From: UBA5336 sp038745855
Lineage (GTDB): Bacteria; Pseudomonadota; Alphaproteobacteria; Caulobacterales; Hyphomonadaceae
Assembly (NCBI GenBank): GCA_038745855.1
Contig: JBCDLC010000017.1
Location: forward strand, 1 to 63,570
Length of the DNA stretch: 63,570 nt
Direction of reading: 5' to 3'
Part shown: piece by piece, positions 51,398-60,453 of the stretch
Position numbering within the stretch: the first letter of the stretch is position 1
How the letters are laid out: every line of letters begins with the position of its first letter
Made by a program: the position numbers and the translations under genes
The notes under the pieces: model-generated
What the model was told of the DNA's origin: nothing
Seen by the model: only the letters and a program-made list of their open reading frames with translations
The model's database searches: none

Positions 51398-51948
51398 GTT
51401 TCGACAAGAAAGATCTCGAGCGGCGTATGGAGGGCGCTCTGTCGGCCCTTGCGCAGGAATTTTCGGGGCTGCGAACGGGCAGGGCTTCGGTCAACCTGCT
51501 GGATACCGTCAAAGTGTCGGCGTACGGATCGGAAATGCCGCTTAACCAAGTTGGATCTGTTACCGTGCCTGAATCGCGAATGCTCGCGGTCAACATTTGG
51601 GACAAGGGCTTGGTTGGTGCCGCGGACAAGGCCATACGCGAATCCGGATTGGGGCTTAACCCGGTCGTTGACGGCACAAATCTCCGCATCCCGATCCCTC
51701 CGCTGAACGAGGAACGCAGGGCGGAACTTGCGAAAATTGCCGGCAAGTCCGCAGAATCGGCCCGTGTCGCGGTTCGCAATGTCCGCCGTGATGGCATGGA
51801 CCAGCTCAAGAAGATGGAGAAGGATGGCGACATCGGTGAAGATCGGCAGCGCGTTCTTTCCGATGAGGTCCAGAAGCTCACGGATGAATATGTCTCCCGC
51901 ATCGATGAGGCGTTGAAGGGAAAGGAAGAGGAGATCATGCAGGTCTGA
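51394..51948 (+). CDS. frr: ribosome recycling factor
   Basis: This is a 184-residue protein that, with EF-G, splits post-termination ribosomes. Typical segments are LRTGRASVNLLD, NVRRDGMD and the C-terminal DEYVSRIDEAL. Family length is about 185. It overlaps pyrH (ATGA) and uppS (TGATG), so the three are translationally coupled. Confidence 0.97.
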   Translation: MSFDKKDLERRMEGALSALAQEFSGLRTGRASVNLLDTVKVSAYGSEMPLNQVGSVTVPESRMLAVNIWDKGLVGAADKAIRESGLGLNPVVDGTNLRIPIPPLNEERRAELAKIAGKSAESARVAVRNVRRDGMDQLKKMEKDGDIGEDRQRVLSDEVQKLTDEYVSRIDEALKGKEEEIMQV

Positions 51949-52745
51949 TGGCTGAGCCGATTGCCCATCCTTCTCCCGGAACGCTCTCGCCTCTGTCCGG
52001 GCCAGCAGGAGCGGCCATGGCCGCCGGACGAGCGGGTCGGCCCTTGCACGTCGCAATCATCATGGACGGCAACGGCCGATGGGCCAAAGCCCGCGGTTTA
52101 CCCCGTACAGCCGGCCATGAGCGCGGCGTGGAAGCCCTGAGACGCACCGTTGAAGCGGCAAGCGCGCTCGGTGTCAGTCATCTGACGGTGTTTTCCTTCT
52201 CCACCGAGAACTGGCGCCGTCCGCCCGCCGAAGTCAGCACGCTCTTCATGCTTCTACGATCGTATATCCGGCGGGATCTGAAGCGGCTGAAGAAGGAAGG
52301 GGTTCGCATTCGGGTGATCGGGACCGATGAGAACATGCCCGAAGATGTCCGCGATCTCATTGAGGAGGCGCAACGGGAAACCCTCGACAATACGAGTTTC
52401 AATCTGACAGTCGCGTTCAACTATGGCGGTCGAGAGGAAATCGTTCGCGCAGCTCGGCGTCTTGCCGCTGAGGTCGAGAGGGGCGAGCGCTCCATCGAAA
52501 CCATTGATGATGGGGCCATGGACGCAGCCCTTGATACCTCGGATGTGCCCGATCCCGACTTGCTTATCCGGACCAGCGGCGAAAAGCGCATCAGCAACTT
52601 TCTCCTCTGGCAGTGCGCCTATGCCGAGCTCTACTTCACCGATACGCTGTGGCCAGACTTCAGCGAGCAGGACCTGTCAGCGGCGTTGGAAGCGTTTTCC
52701 CAGCGCGAGCGCCGCTATGGCGCGGTGAGCCCCGGTGCGGCCTAG
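51948..52745 (+). CDS. uppS: isoprenyl transferase (undecaprenyl diphosphate synthase)
   Basis: This is a 265-residue cis-prenyltransferase that makes the undecaprenyl diphosphate carrier for cell-wall and surface glycan synthesis. Asp40 in IIMDGNGRWA binds Mg. FSFSTENW and DLLIRTSGEKRISNF are further hallmarks. The first 32 residues are a variable extension. ATG at 51948 overlaps the frr stop. Confidence 0.96.
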   Translation: MAEPIAHPSPGTLSPLSGPAGAAMAAGRAGRPLHVAIIMDGNGRWAKARGLPRTAGHERGVEALRRTVEAASALGVSHLTVFSFSTENWRRPPAEVSTLFMLLRSYIRRDLKRLKKEGVRIRVIGTDENMPEDVRDLIEEAQRETLDNTSFNLTVAFNYGGREEIVRAARRLAAEVERGERSIETIDDGAMDAALDTSDVPDPDLLIRTSGEKRISNFLLWQCAYAELYFTDTLWPDFSEQDLSAALEAFSQRERRYGAVSPGAA

Positions 52746-53631
52746 GGCAGAAACACGCGCTGCCATGCGCAGAACCGAAACCGAAGAACCGCTGCCAATC
52801 GGCAAAGAGGCTGCATCAGGGGGCAGGTCGCCCGTCTCGGCAAAAACGGAGAAACGGAACGATCTGGTCATCAGGCTTCTTTCAGCCGCTGTCCTGATCC
52901 CTTTTGCCCTGTTGGTTGTTTGGGCTGGGGGTTGGCCTTTGGCGGTCGGCGCTGCCGTTTTTGCGGTCGTGATGGGATACGAATGGTCAGCGATGGCCCA
53001 GCTCAAGCACCGGTGGCGTCTGATGTCGGCGCTGGCCTTGGCGAATCTGACCGTCCCGTTGGTGGGCGTTCTGGCAGGTTTTCTCGTGCTGACCGCAGCC
53101 GCGATCGCGCTTTTCGCTTCGGCGCATCGAAAGGGTTGGATTGTGGCGTTCGGTGTCGCCTATGCCGGGGGCATGCCGCTCGCGCTTCAAGCGTTGCGCA
53201 TGGGGCCCTGGGATGGGCAGTCGGCCGCCCTGATCCTGATGGGAATTGTCTGGGCCTCTGATTCGGCGGCTTATTTCGCCGGGCGCGGCTTCGGCGGCCC
53301 CTCCCTGTCCCCTGACAGCCCGAACAAGACCTGGAGCGGGGCAGTCGGCGCCGTCTTCTGTTGCATCCTGTGCGGGCTTATTGCGGCAGGTCTTCTGAAA
53401 GGCAGTCTCGCGGCGTGGATGGTCACGGGTGCGGCGATATCCATTATCGCCCAAGGCGGGGACCTCCTTGAGTCCTCGATCAAGCGGCGGTTCGGGGTCA
53501 AGGATGCCAGTGATTTCGTTCCTGGGCATGGCGGTGTTATGGATCGTGTCGACGGGCTTGGCGCGGTTTGCGTCATTGGCGGCTTGATCTTCGCTGTCAG
53601 TCCGGGTTTGGTCCTGTTTCTGGGTCTTTAG
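52735..53631 (+). CDS. cdsA: phosphatidate cytidylyltransferase
   Basis: This is a 298-residue integral membrane enzyme that makes CDP-diacylglycerol from phosphatidic acid and CTP. The family signature is complete: SSIKRRFGVKDASDFVPGHG followed by GVMDRVDGLGAV. About eight membrane helices follow a 45-residue soluble N-terminus. GTG at 52735 overlaps uppS. ATG at 52765 is an equally possible start and would shorten the protein by 10 residues. Confidence 0.94.
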   Translation: MRPRAETRAAMRRTETEEPLPIGKEAASGGRSPVSAKTEKRNDLVIRLLSAAVLIPFALLVVWAGGWPLAVGAAVFAVVMGYEWSAMAQLKHRWRLMSALALANLTVPLVGVLAGFLVLTAAAIALFASAHRKGWIVAFGVAYAGGMPLALQALRMGPWDGQSAALILMGIVWASDSAAYFAGRGFGGPSLSPDSPNKTWSGAVGAVFCCILCGLIAAGLLKGSLAAWMVTGAAISIIAQGGDLLESSIKRRFGVKDASDFVPGHGGVMDRVDGLGAVCVIGGLIFAVSPGLVLFLGL

Positions 53632-53679
53632 GCGTTTGGTCGGCGTCCGCCCCAATAGAGTGTCAGGGGATACGGCGGC

Positions 53680-54879
53680 ATGAATGATCCGATTTCGGTC
53701 TCGATCATGGGCGCAACAGGATCTATCGGCCAGTCCAGCCTCGACGTCATCTCCCGCGCCAACAGCCAGTGCCCGCCAGACGCACCCGCGTTCACGGTTG
53801 TCGCGCTTGCGGCGAACAGCAACGCCGAAGCCCTCGCAGACCAGGCCCTTCGTGTACGCCCGGAGATTGCCGTTGTTGCCGATGAACGCCGCCTGGAAGA
53901 TCTGGAGCGCTATCTCGCCGGATCGGGCATCGAGGCTGCAGGCGGTGAGCAAGCGGTGGTCGAAGCGGCGCTGAGACCGTGCGACAAGCTCTTGGCAGCG
54001 ATTAGCGGGTCTGCTGGCCTAGCTTCCACATTGGCAGCCGTCAGAGCCGGCCGGACCGTGGCGCTCGCAAACAAGGAGAGCATCGTCTGCGCCGGTCATC
54101 TTCTTCTCACCGAAGCGCGGCGGACCGGGGCCACCATCTTGCCAGTGGACAGCGAGCACAATGCAATCTTCCAGGCGTGGCAATCGGGAAAGGCGGTCGA
54201 GCGGCTAACCATTACGGCGTCTGGCGGCCCGTTTCGAAACGCTAGCGAGACCGTCTTGCGCACGGCCACACCGGACCTCGCGAAAGCGCATCCTAACTGG
54301 GACATGGGACCAAAAAACTCGATCGATAGCGCCACGTTGATGAACAAGGCGCTGGAGTTCATCGAGGCCAGCTATCTCTTCGGAATCGACGAAGCCCAGA
54401 TCGACGTGGTGATCCATCCCCAGTCCATTGTCCATGGCATGGCCCATTTCATCGATGGGTCCGTGCTCGCCCAACTCAGCATGCCCGACATGAGGACTCC
54501 GATTGCCCACGCGCTTGCCTGGCCCGAACGGGTCAGAACCGACGTGCGCAGATTGGCGCTCGAAGAGATCGGCAGGCTCGACTTCGAACCCGTCGACGAT
54601 GCCCGGTTCCCGGCGGTGGGCTATGCCCGCCAAGCGAGCCGAAGCGGGAATGCGGCAGCAACATTGTTAAATAGCGCTAATGAAGCCGCTGTTGCTGCTT
54701 TTATCGCGGGCGAATGCGGGTTTCTCGACATAAGCTGGGTCGTCGGCGAAGTGCTTGAACATTATAGCGAAACGAATTTTGCTGGCATGGCGTGCGAAAC
54801 GCTGGAAGAGGTGACGTACCTGGACCAGACCGGGCGGCGGCTGGCGACAGATTTGCTACGCCAGGCACCGGGTCGTTGA
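53680..54879 (+). CDS. dxr: 1-deoxy-D-xylulose 5-phosphate reductoisomerase
   Basis: This is a 399-residue NADPH enzyme of the MEP isoprenoid pathway. GATGSIGQSS (11-20) is the nucleotide loop. ALANKESIVCAG, LPVDSEHNAIFQ and the substrate loop SGGPF follow, with metal ligands in these segments. It feeds isoprenoid precursors to UppS two genes upstream. TCAGGGGAT precedes the ATG. Confidence 0.97.
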   Translation: MNDPISVSIMGATGSIGQSSLDVISRANSQCPPDAPAFTVVALAANSNAEALADQALRVRPEIAVVADERRLEDLERYLAGSGIEAAGGEQAVVEAALRPCDKLLAAISGSAGLASTLAAVRAGRTVALANKESIVCAGHLLLTEARRTGATILPVDSEHNAIFQAWQSGKAVERLTITASGGPFRNASETVLRTATPDLAKAHPNWDMGPKNSIDSATLMNKALEFIEASYLFGIDEAQIDVVIHPQSIVHGMAHFIDGSVLAQLSMPDMRTPIAHALAWPERVRTDVRRLALEEIGRLDFEPVDDARFPAVGYARQASRSGNAAATLLNSANEAAVAAFIAGECGFLDISWVVGEVLEHYSETNFAGMACETLEEVTYLDQTGRRLATDLLRQAPGR

Positions 54880-54927
54880 TCGGCCCGCTAAAAACGGCGT
54901 CCTACGGGCGCATGAGGAGGGAAACCC

Positions 54928-56085
54928 TTGGATAGTCTGCTGGCGCAGGGACCACTCTTTCTGTTCAGCCTGATTTTCATGCTGGGCGTCGTCGTGGTGA
55001 TCCACGAACTTGGGCACTACCTGATCGGGCGCTGGTACGGCGCTGCGGCGGAAAGCTTTTCGGTGGGGTTCGGCAAGCCACTCATCGAGCGCCGTGACCG
55101 GAACGGAACACGTTGGCGGATCAACCGGATCCCCTTTGGCGGCTTTGTGCAATTCGTCGCCAAACCCGAAGACTTTCAACACATGAGCAACCCGCCCCAG
55201 GGCAAGGCCTTCCAGGATGTGTCCCTGCTTGGCCGATCGCTTGTCATGCTCGGGGGTCCGTTTGCGAATTTCCTCTTGGCCGTTCTGATTTTCATGGGCA
55301 TTTTCCTCGCCACAGGGGAAGCGCGCTCGACCGTCGCGATCACCCAGGTCGCTCCCGGAAGCCCTGCCGAACGGGCCGGGTTCGAGGTCGGCGACCGGTT
55401 TCTGGCGATCGATGACAAGCCTGTCGAGAATGTCAGGAGCGTGCTGGTGCCCATTCAACTCGGCTCTGGGCGGGAGATCCCCGTAGAGGTCGACCGTGCG
55501 GGAACGCCGGTCCAACTGACCGTCATCCCCGAGCGTCAGATCCGGGATAATGGGATCGGACAGAAACAACCCATGGGCACGATTGGGGTCGGGCTACAGC
55601 CTTCCGCGCTGCCCGCAGTCGAGCACAATCCTGCGACCGCCCTCGTCGCCGCCGTCCAGGAAACGGGTAACACGGTGGAGCTGTCCCTTTCGCTGCTTGG
55701 CCGCATCGTCACAGGCAAGGAGCCGCTGAACCAACTCTCAGGACCCGTCGGCATTGGCGATGTGACACGCCGGGTCGTGACCCAGACCGTCGGTGCCGAT
55801 CACCTTACCGTGACCCAGAGGCTGACCAGCGGTGCCTTGTTCATCCTTCAGCTTTGCGCGCTCATTTCCATCGGCATTGGTCTGTTCAATCTACTGCCAT
55901 TGCCTGTTCTCGACGGTGGACATCTGGTGTTCAACGCATATGAGGCGATCGCTGGAAAAGCTGTTCCGGAGAAAGTACAGGAAGCGTTCCTCACGGTAGG
56001 AATGGTTTTCCTGATCGGGATCGCGGTTTTCGTGACCTGGGGCGACATCGTGGAGACCGGGGTCTTTGCCACCGGCGGAAGCTAA
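54928..56085 (+). CDS. rseP: site-2 intramembrane protease RseP/MmpA
   Basis: This is a 385-residue zinc protease. HELGH (His26, Glu27, His30) lies in the first membrane helix. One PDZ domain is about 120-200, and NLLPLPVLDGGH near 322-333 supplies the third zinc ligand. Only one PDZ is evident, where E. coli RseP has two. TTG at 54928 has a strong GAGGAGGG ribosome site 7 bases upstream. It cleaves membrane anti-sigma factors or signal-peptide remnants. Confidence 0.95.
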   Translation: MDSLLAQGPLFLFSLIFMLGVVVVIHELGHYLIGRWYGAAAESFSVGFGKPLIERRDRNGTRWRINRIPFGGFVQFVAKPEDFQHMSNPPQGKAFQDVSLLGRSLVMLGGPFANFLLAVLIFMGIFLATGEARSTVAITQVAPGSPAERAGFEVGDRFLAIDDKPVENVRSVLVPIQLGSGREIPVEVDRAGTPVQLTVIPERQIRDNGIGQKQPMGTIGVGLQPSALPAVEHNPATALVAAVQETGNTVELSLSLLGRIVTGKEPLNQLSGPVGIGDVTRRVVTQTVGADHLTVTQRLTSGALFILQLCALISIGIGLFNLLPLPVLDGGHLVFNAYEAIAGKAVPEKVQEAFLTVGMVFLIGIAVFVTWGDIVETGVFATGGS

Positions 56086-56100
56086 GACGCAAGGGTGCCT

Positions 56101-56118
56101 TGCCCCTGTCCAGGGGCA
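56101..56118 (+). promoter_or_regulatory. compact hairpin in the rseP-bamA spacer
   Basis: TGCCCCTG and CAGGGGCA are perfect arms separated by two bases, 28 bases before the bamA ATG. It lacks a T-tract. It may limit read-through or tune bamA translation, or protect the 5' end of a processed bamA mRNA. Confidence 0.45.
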
Positions 56119-56146
56119 CGCCAGGAGATACCAAAGAGGTTTGAGT

Positions 56147-58660
56147 ATGCGGTCTATCCTGTCAGCGACGGCGCTTGCCACCGCCGCAATCTTAGTGCCG
56201 GCCCCCGGGATCGTAGGCGACGCTTCGGCCCAGGAAGATGCCCTTGGGGGCACCATCCGTTCGATCGAAGTGGAGGGCAACCGCCGGATCGAAGCGCGGA
56301 CCGTCTTGTCCTACATGCTGTTGGAGCCTGGCGACCGGTTCGACGCCCAGCGGATCGACCTCTCCTTGAAGACGCTTTTCGCCACCGGTCTCTTCACCGA
56401 TGTCGCGATCGACCGGCGCGGGACCGATCTCATCGTCCGCGTGGTCGAGAACCCCATTATCAACCGCGTCTTGTTCGAGGGGAACCGCGCACTCGACGAC
56501 GAGAAATTCCGCGAGGAAATACAGGCCGCACCACGGGGCATTTTTACCGCTGCGCGCGTCCAGGCCGATGTCCAGCGGATCCTCGAACTCTACCGCCAAT
56601 CGGGACGGTTCTCCGCGACCGTCGAGCCGGAATACAAACCCCTCGACCAGAACCGGGTGGACCTGATCTTCAAGATGACTGAAGGCCCGGTCACCGGCGT
56701 GCGCGCGATCAATTTCATCGGAAACCAGGAATACTCCGACAGCCGGCTGCGGGGAGAAATTGTCACGAAGCAAAGCCGCCTTTGGCGCTTCTTCTCCTCG
56801 AACGACAACTATGATCCCGGCCGGCTCGAGTTTGACCGCGAGCAACTTCGCCAATTCTACCAGAACAATGGCTTCTACGATTTCCGCGTCGTATCGGCAG
56901 TCGCAGACCTGACCCCCGACCGGGAAGACTTCTACATCACCTTCACCGTCGAAGAGGGCGAGCCCTATAGTTTCGGCGAGGTACGCGTGGAAACCGCGCT
57001 CGACAAGCTCGACGGGGAGCGATTGACGCGTTCGGTCCCGATCCAGAAGGGCGAGCTTTATCGCGGCAACCGGATTGAAGACACGATCGACGCCCTGACG
57101 TTCGCCGCCGGTGTTTCGGGCTACGCTTTTGTTGATATCCGACCACAGATCCAGGCAAACCCTGAAACAAACACGATCGATGTGGTCTTTGCCATCGATG
57201 AAGGCCCGCGCGTTTATGTCGAGCGGATCGATATCGTCGGCAACACCCGCACCCTCGACCGGGTTGTCCGCCGAGAGCTTCGGTTTGCCGAGGGCGATGC
57301 CTTCAACCGTGTTCTGCTCGACAGGTCGCGCAACCGGGTCCGCGCCCTTGGCTTGTTCCGGGAAGTAGAGCTGACCGAGACCCCAGGCTCCACGGCTGAC
57401 CGAACGGTTGTCGAAGTCAACGTCGAGGAAGATTCGACGGGCGAGCTGTCCTTCGCCGCCGGATTCTCATCGGTCGAAAACTTCCTGCTGGATTTCTCTG
57501 TAGTACAACGCAATCTCCGCGGCGCCGGCCAGTCGGCGGTCGGTCGGCTCTCGTTCTCCGATACGCGGCAGACCATCGACCTTCGCTTTACCGAGCCGAG
57601 GTTCCTCGACCGGAACCTCGCCGCCGGTATCGACCTCTTTGCCACCCGCACCGACTTTCTCCGGTTCGCAGACTTCGAAAGCGAGACCATCGGGGCGGGC
57701 GTTCGGGTCGGTTTCCCGATCACGGAGCGGACCAATCTTGGTCTCCGCTACCGGATCCAGAGTGACCAGTTGAACCTCGCCGGCAACGTTCTGATCGACG
57801 AGGACGGCACGGTGTTTCCGACCCAGTTCGGAACCCGCATTACCGATGAATTCAATCCGGATCCGGCCTTGTTCGACGTGGTGAATGCCTGTGATCCCGC
57901 CGTCCGGTTGGGCCGGGATCCAAACTGTGAAGAGCGTGGCCTGACATCTTTGGTTGGCTACACGTTCAACTGGGACCGCAGGAATGATCCAATCATCCCA
58001 ACCGGCGGTTTTGACATGTCCTTTAGCCAGGATGTGGCCGGTGTCGGCGGTGATGTGCAGTATCTCGAAACCGAACTCACCGGCGCCTGGTATCGGGGCC
58101 TGTTCGGTGGTTTGCGGCTGAGCCAGCGCCTTTCCGGCGGGTATATCTTCCCGTTCGGTGATGACGATATCGTTCGGATCAACAATCGCTTTTTCCGGGG
58201 CGGAAACTCTTTCCGGGGCTTCGATGTGGCCGGTCTTGGCCCCAGGGAGATCCTGAAAACCGTAGATGCCGATGGCAACGAGACCGGTTTCTTCAGGCGT
58301 CGATCCCAGGGCGGTAACGTTTACTACCAGGCCACAAGCGAGCTCGAGGTGCCCAACTTCCTGCCCGAAGAATATGGGATCCGGACCTCGCTGTTCCTTG
58401 AAGCGGGATCGTTGGGCGAACTTGACGATCGGGCCCGGCGAAACGGTGCCGGCGGCCTTAACCGGGTGATCGAACTCGACGATGGCACCTCCCAGGTGAT
58501 CTTCATCGATGATGGCCTCGGATTGCGGGCAACAGCGGGACTGAGTGTGGCATGGCGGTCACCATTTGGCCCTATTCGCTTCGATTTCTCACGGATATTA
58601 CGCAGGGAACGGTTCGATGAGACCCAGATTTTCCGGTTCTCGACATCGACGAGCTTCTAG
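56147..58660 (+). CDS. bamA: outer membrane protein assembly factor BamA
   Basis: This is an 837-residue protein. A signal peptide (1-29, ending ASAQ) is followed by five POTRA domains to about residue 430. A 16-strand barrel then has the RGF motif (NSFRGFDVAG) in its L6 loop and a C-terminal Phe (STSF). It folds and inserts outer-membrane proteins, such as the barrel part of the protein at 7989. ATG at 56147 follows AAGAGG. The frame from 56066 overlaps rseP and is rejected. Confidence 0.97.
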   Translation: MRSILSATALATAAILVPAPGIVGDASAQEDALGGTIRSIEVEGNRRIEARTVLSYMLLEPGDRFDAQRIDLSLKTLFATGLFTDVAIDRRGTDLIVRVVENPIINRVLFEGNRALDDEKFREEIQAAPRGIFTAARVQADVQRILELYRQSGRFSATVEPEYKPLDQNRVDLIFKMTEGPVTGVRAINFIGNQEYSDSRLRGEIVTKQSRLWRFFSSNDNYDPGRLEFDREQLRQFYQNNGFYDFRVVSAVADLTPDREDFYITFTVEEGEPYSFGEVRVETALDKLDGERLTRSVPIQKGELYRGNRIEDTIDALTFAAGVSGYAFVDIRPQIQANPETNTIDVVFAIDEGPRVYVERIDIVGNTRTLDRVVRRELRFAEGDAFNRVLLDRSRNRVRALGLFREVELTETPGSTADRTVVEVNVEEDSTGELSFAAGFSSVENFLLDFSVVQRNLRGAGQSAVGRLSFSDTRQTIDLRFTEPRFLDRNLAAGIDLFATRTDFLRFADFESETIGAGVRVGFPITERTNLGLRYRIQSDQLNLAGNVLIDEDGTVFPTQFGTRITDEFNPDPALFDVVNACDPAVRLGRDPNCEERGLTSLVGYTFNWDRRNDPIIPTGGFDMSFSQDVAGVGGDVQYLETELTGAWYRGLFGGLRLSQRLSGGYIFPFGDDDIVRINNRFFRGGNSFRGFDVAGLGPREILKTVDADGNETGFFRRRSQGGNVYYQATSELEVPNFLPEEYGIRTSLFLEAGSLGELDDRARRNGAGGLNRVIELDDGTSQVIFIDDGLGLRATAGLSVAWRSPFGPIRFDFSRILRRERFDETQIFRFSTSTSF

Positions 58661-58763
58661 TCAGAAAGGTTGCGCGCTGCGATCCTAGAGAACCTAGCCC
58701 CGGGAAACTGAGCCCAGGCCTGAACAAACCGACCCAAAGAGCATTAGCCCCCAGGAGAACACC

Positions 58764-59366
58764 ATGTCCCATTTCAAGCGGCTCAGCGCGGCGTTGACGA
58801 CGCTTGTCGCCATCGCCCTCGTTGCCCCTGTCGCCTTGGCGCAGACCAAGATCATTGTCATCGACCAGGCGCGTATCGAAGCAGAAAGTAAGGCCGGGCA
58901 AAGCCTGCGTTCGGCGCTGGGCACCATTGAAGGCCAGATGCAGAATGAAATGGCTCCGATGGCAACGGATTTCCAATCCAAGCAATCGGCCCTGCAGGCG
59001 AAAGCGGCCAACATGACGCCCGAAGCCATGCAAGCCGATGCCGCGCTGCAAGAAGAAGCGAAAGCCATCCAGACCCAGGCCGCCCAGATCGCCAGGGAGC
59101 GGGACGTCCGCGCCACCGAACTGCGCATGACGACAGGCAAGGCCAGCATGGCCTACCGGGAAGCGCTGCTGCCTGTCCTGGAAGCCGTGATGGCAGAGGA
59201 GGGTGCCGACATTATCCTTGATGCCAGCCAGGTGGTCTTGGCCGGGGACGCCGTCGATGTTACGGCGAAAGCCATTGCCAAGCTGGACGCCAGCACACCA
59301 ACGATTTCCGTCACCCGTGAACGGATACCGCAGCAACAGCCGCAACCGGAACGGCTCTCGCAATAG
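58764..59366 (+). CDS. skp: periplasmic chaperone Skp/OmpH
   Basis: This is a 200-residue protein. Signal peptide 1-26 ends ALAQ. TKIIVIDQARIEAES opens the mature protein, as in Skp. Residues 60-150 are a helical, Gln/Ala-rich coiled-coil arm. A Pro/Gln-rich tail ends the protein. It carries unfolded outer-membrane proteins to BamA, encoded upstream. Confidence 0.92.
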   Translation: MSHFKRLSAALTTLVAIALVAPVALAQTKIIVIDQARIEAESKAGQSLRSALGTIEGQMQNEMAPMATDFQSKQSALQAKAANMTPEAMQADAALQEEAKAIQTQAAQIARERDVRATELRMTTGKASMAYREALLPVLEAVMAEEGADIILDASQVVLAGDAVDVTAKAIAKLDASTPTISVTRERIPQQQPQPERLSQ

Positions 59367-59418
59367 GCGGCAGCGGTCACCGGACTGGACACAGAGCAAG
59401 CCGCGCGAGGCGCCCGAT

Positions 59419-60453
59419 ATGGCCATCGATCCACGCTTTTTCGACCAGGTGGGGGCTGACACCGTCGAGGCGTGGGCAAAAGGCAGCGGTGCAAAATGTG
59501 TGGGGGAGGGCACCGGGGCCGTCACGGGCGTTGGTGCTGCTTCTACGGCGTTGGCTGGAGACGTCGCCTTCTTCGAGGGGGCTGCGAAAGGTCTCGGCTC
59601 AATCTCGGTCAAGGCGGCGGCGATCTTTGTCTCTGAAGAACACGTCGAAGGCGTGCCAGATGGCGTAACGGCGTTGATCCATGACCAACCCCGGCTTGCG
59701 TTCTTCGCGATGGCGAGCCGTGCAATCCGCCGCAAGACGATTGCGGACCAGGCTGAGCGGATCCATACCACCGCGGCGATCCACCCCGATGCGAAACTTG
59801 GTCCCGGCGTCGTCGTCGGCGCGGGTGCAGCGATCGGGGCAGAAACGGTGATTGGTGCTAACACGGTGATCGGGCCGGGCGTCCAGATCGGTATGCGCAC
59901 CGAGATTGGCCCCAACGCGTCGCTGCAATGCGCGCTGATCGGGAACGATGTGAAGATCCTGGCGGGTGCCCGGATCGGCGAGGCGGGCTTCGGCGTGGCG
60001 CCTGGGCCAGAAGGCGCAGAGGATAGTCCCCATTTCGGGCGCGCGATCCTGCAGGACCATGTCACCCTCGGCGCCAATAGTTGCGTTGACCGGGGCGCTT
60101 TCGACGACACCGTCATCGGCGAGCGGTCCAAGCTCGATAATTTCTGCCAGGTCGCCCATAATTGCCAACTGGGCCGAAATGTTGTGGTCGCCGCGTTTGC
60201 CGGAATATCCGGCAGTGTCACAGTCCGCGACGGGGCGATGCTTGGCGGCCGCGTGGGCATCGCAGACCATGTGACCGTGGGCACCGGCGCGCAGCTTGCG
60301 GCTTCTGCGGGCGTGTTCCGGGATATTCCCGATGGCGAGACCTGGGGCGGAACACCTGGCCGGCCCATCCGCCAATGGATGCGCGAGGTCGCCTGGCTCC
60401 AGAAAAATGCAGGCGGCAAGAAGAAAGCGGCCCGTGAGCCGAAGGAAGGGTGA
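59419..60453 (+). CDS. lpxD: UDP-3-O-(3-hydroxyacyl)glucosamine N-acyltransferase
   Basis: This is a 344-residue left-handed beta-helix acyltransferase, third step of lipid A synthesis. The N-terminal uridine-binding domain (1-105) precedes hexapeptide repeats (about 110-320). The catalytic His is His247 (CQVAHNCQLG). ATG at 59419 keeps the family N-terminus. The upstream frame inside skp is rejected. The end overlaps lpxA by 4 bases with no fabZ between them. The last 20 residues are Lys-rich. Confidence 0.95.
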   Translation: MAIDPRFFDQVGADTVEAWAKGSGAKCVGEGTGAVTGVGAASTALAGDVAFFEGAAKGLGSISVKAAAIFVSEEHVEGVPDGVTALIHDQPRLAFFAMASRAIRRKTIADQAERIHTTAAIHPDAKLGPGVVVGAGAAIGAETVIGANTVIGPGVQIGMRTEIGPNASLQCALIGNDVKILAGARIGEAGFGVAPGPEGAEDSPHFGRAILQDHVTLGANSCVDRGAFDDTVIGERSKLDNFCQVAHNCQLGRNVVVAAFAGISGSVTVRDGAMLGGRVGIADHVTVGTGAQLAASAGVFRDIPDGETWGGTPGRPIRQWMREVAWLQKNAGGKKKAAREPKEG

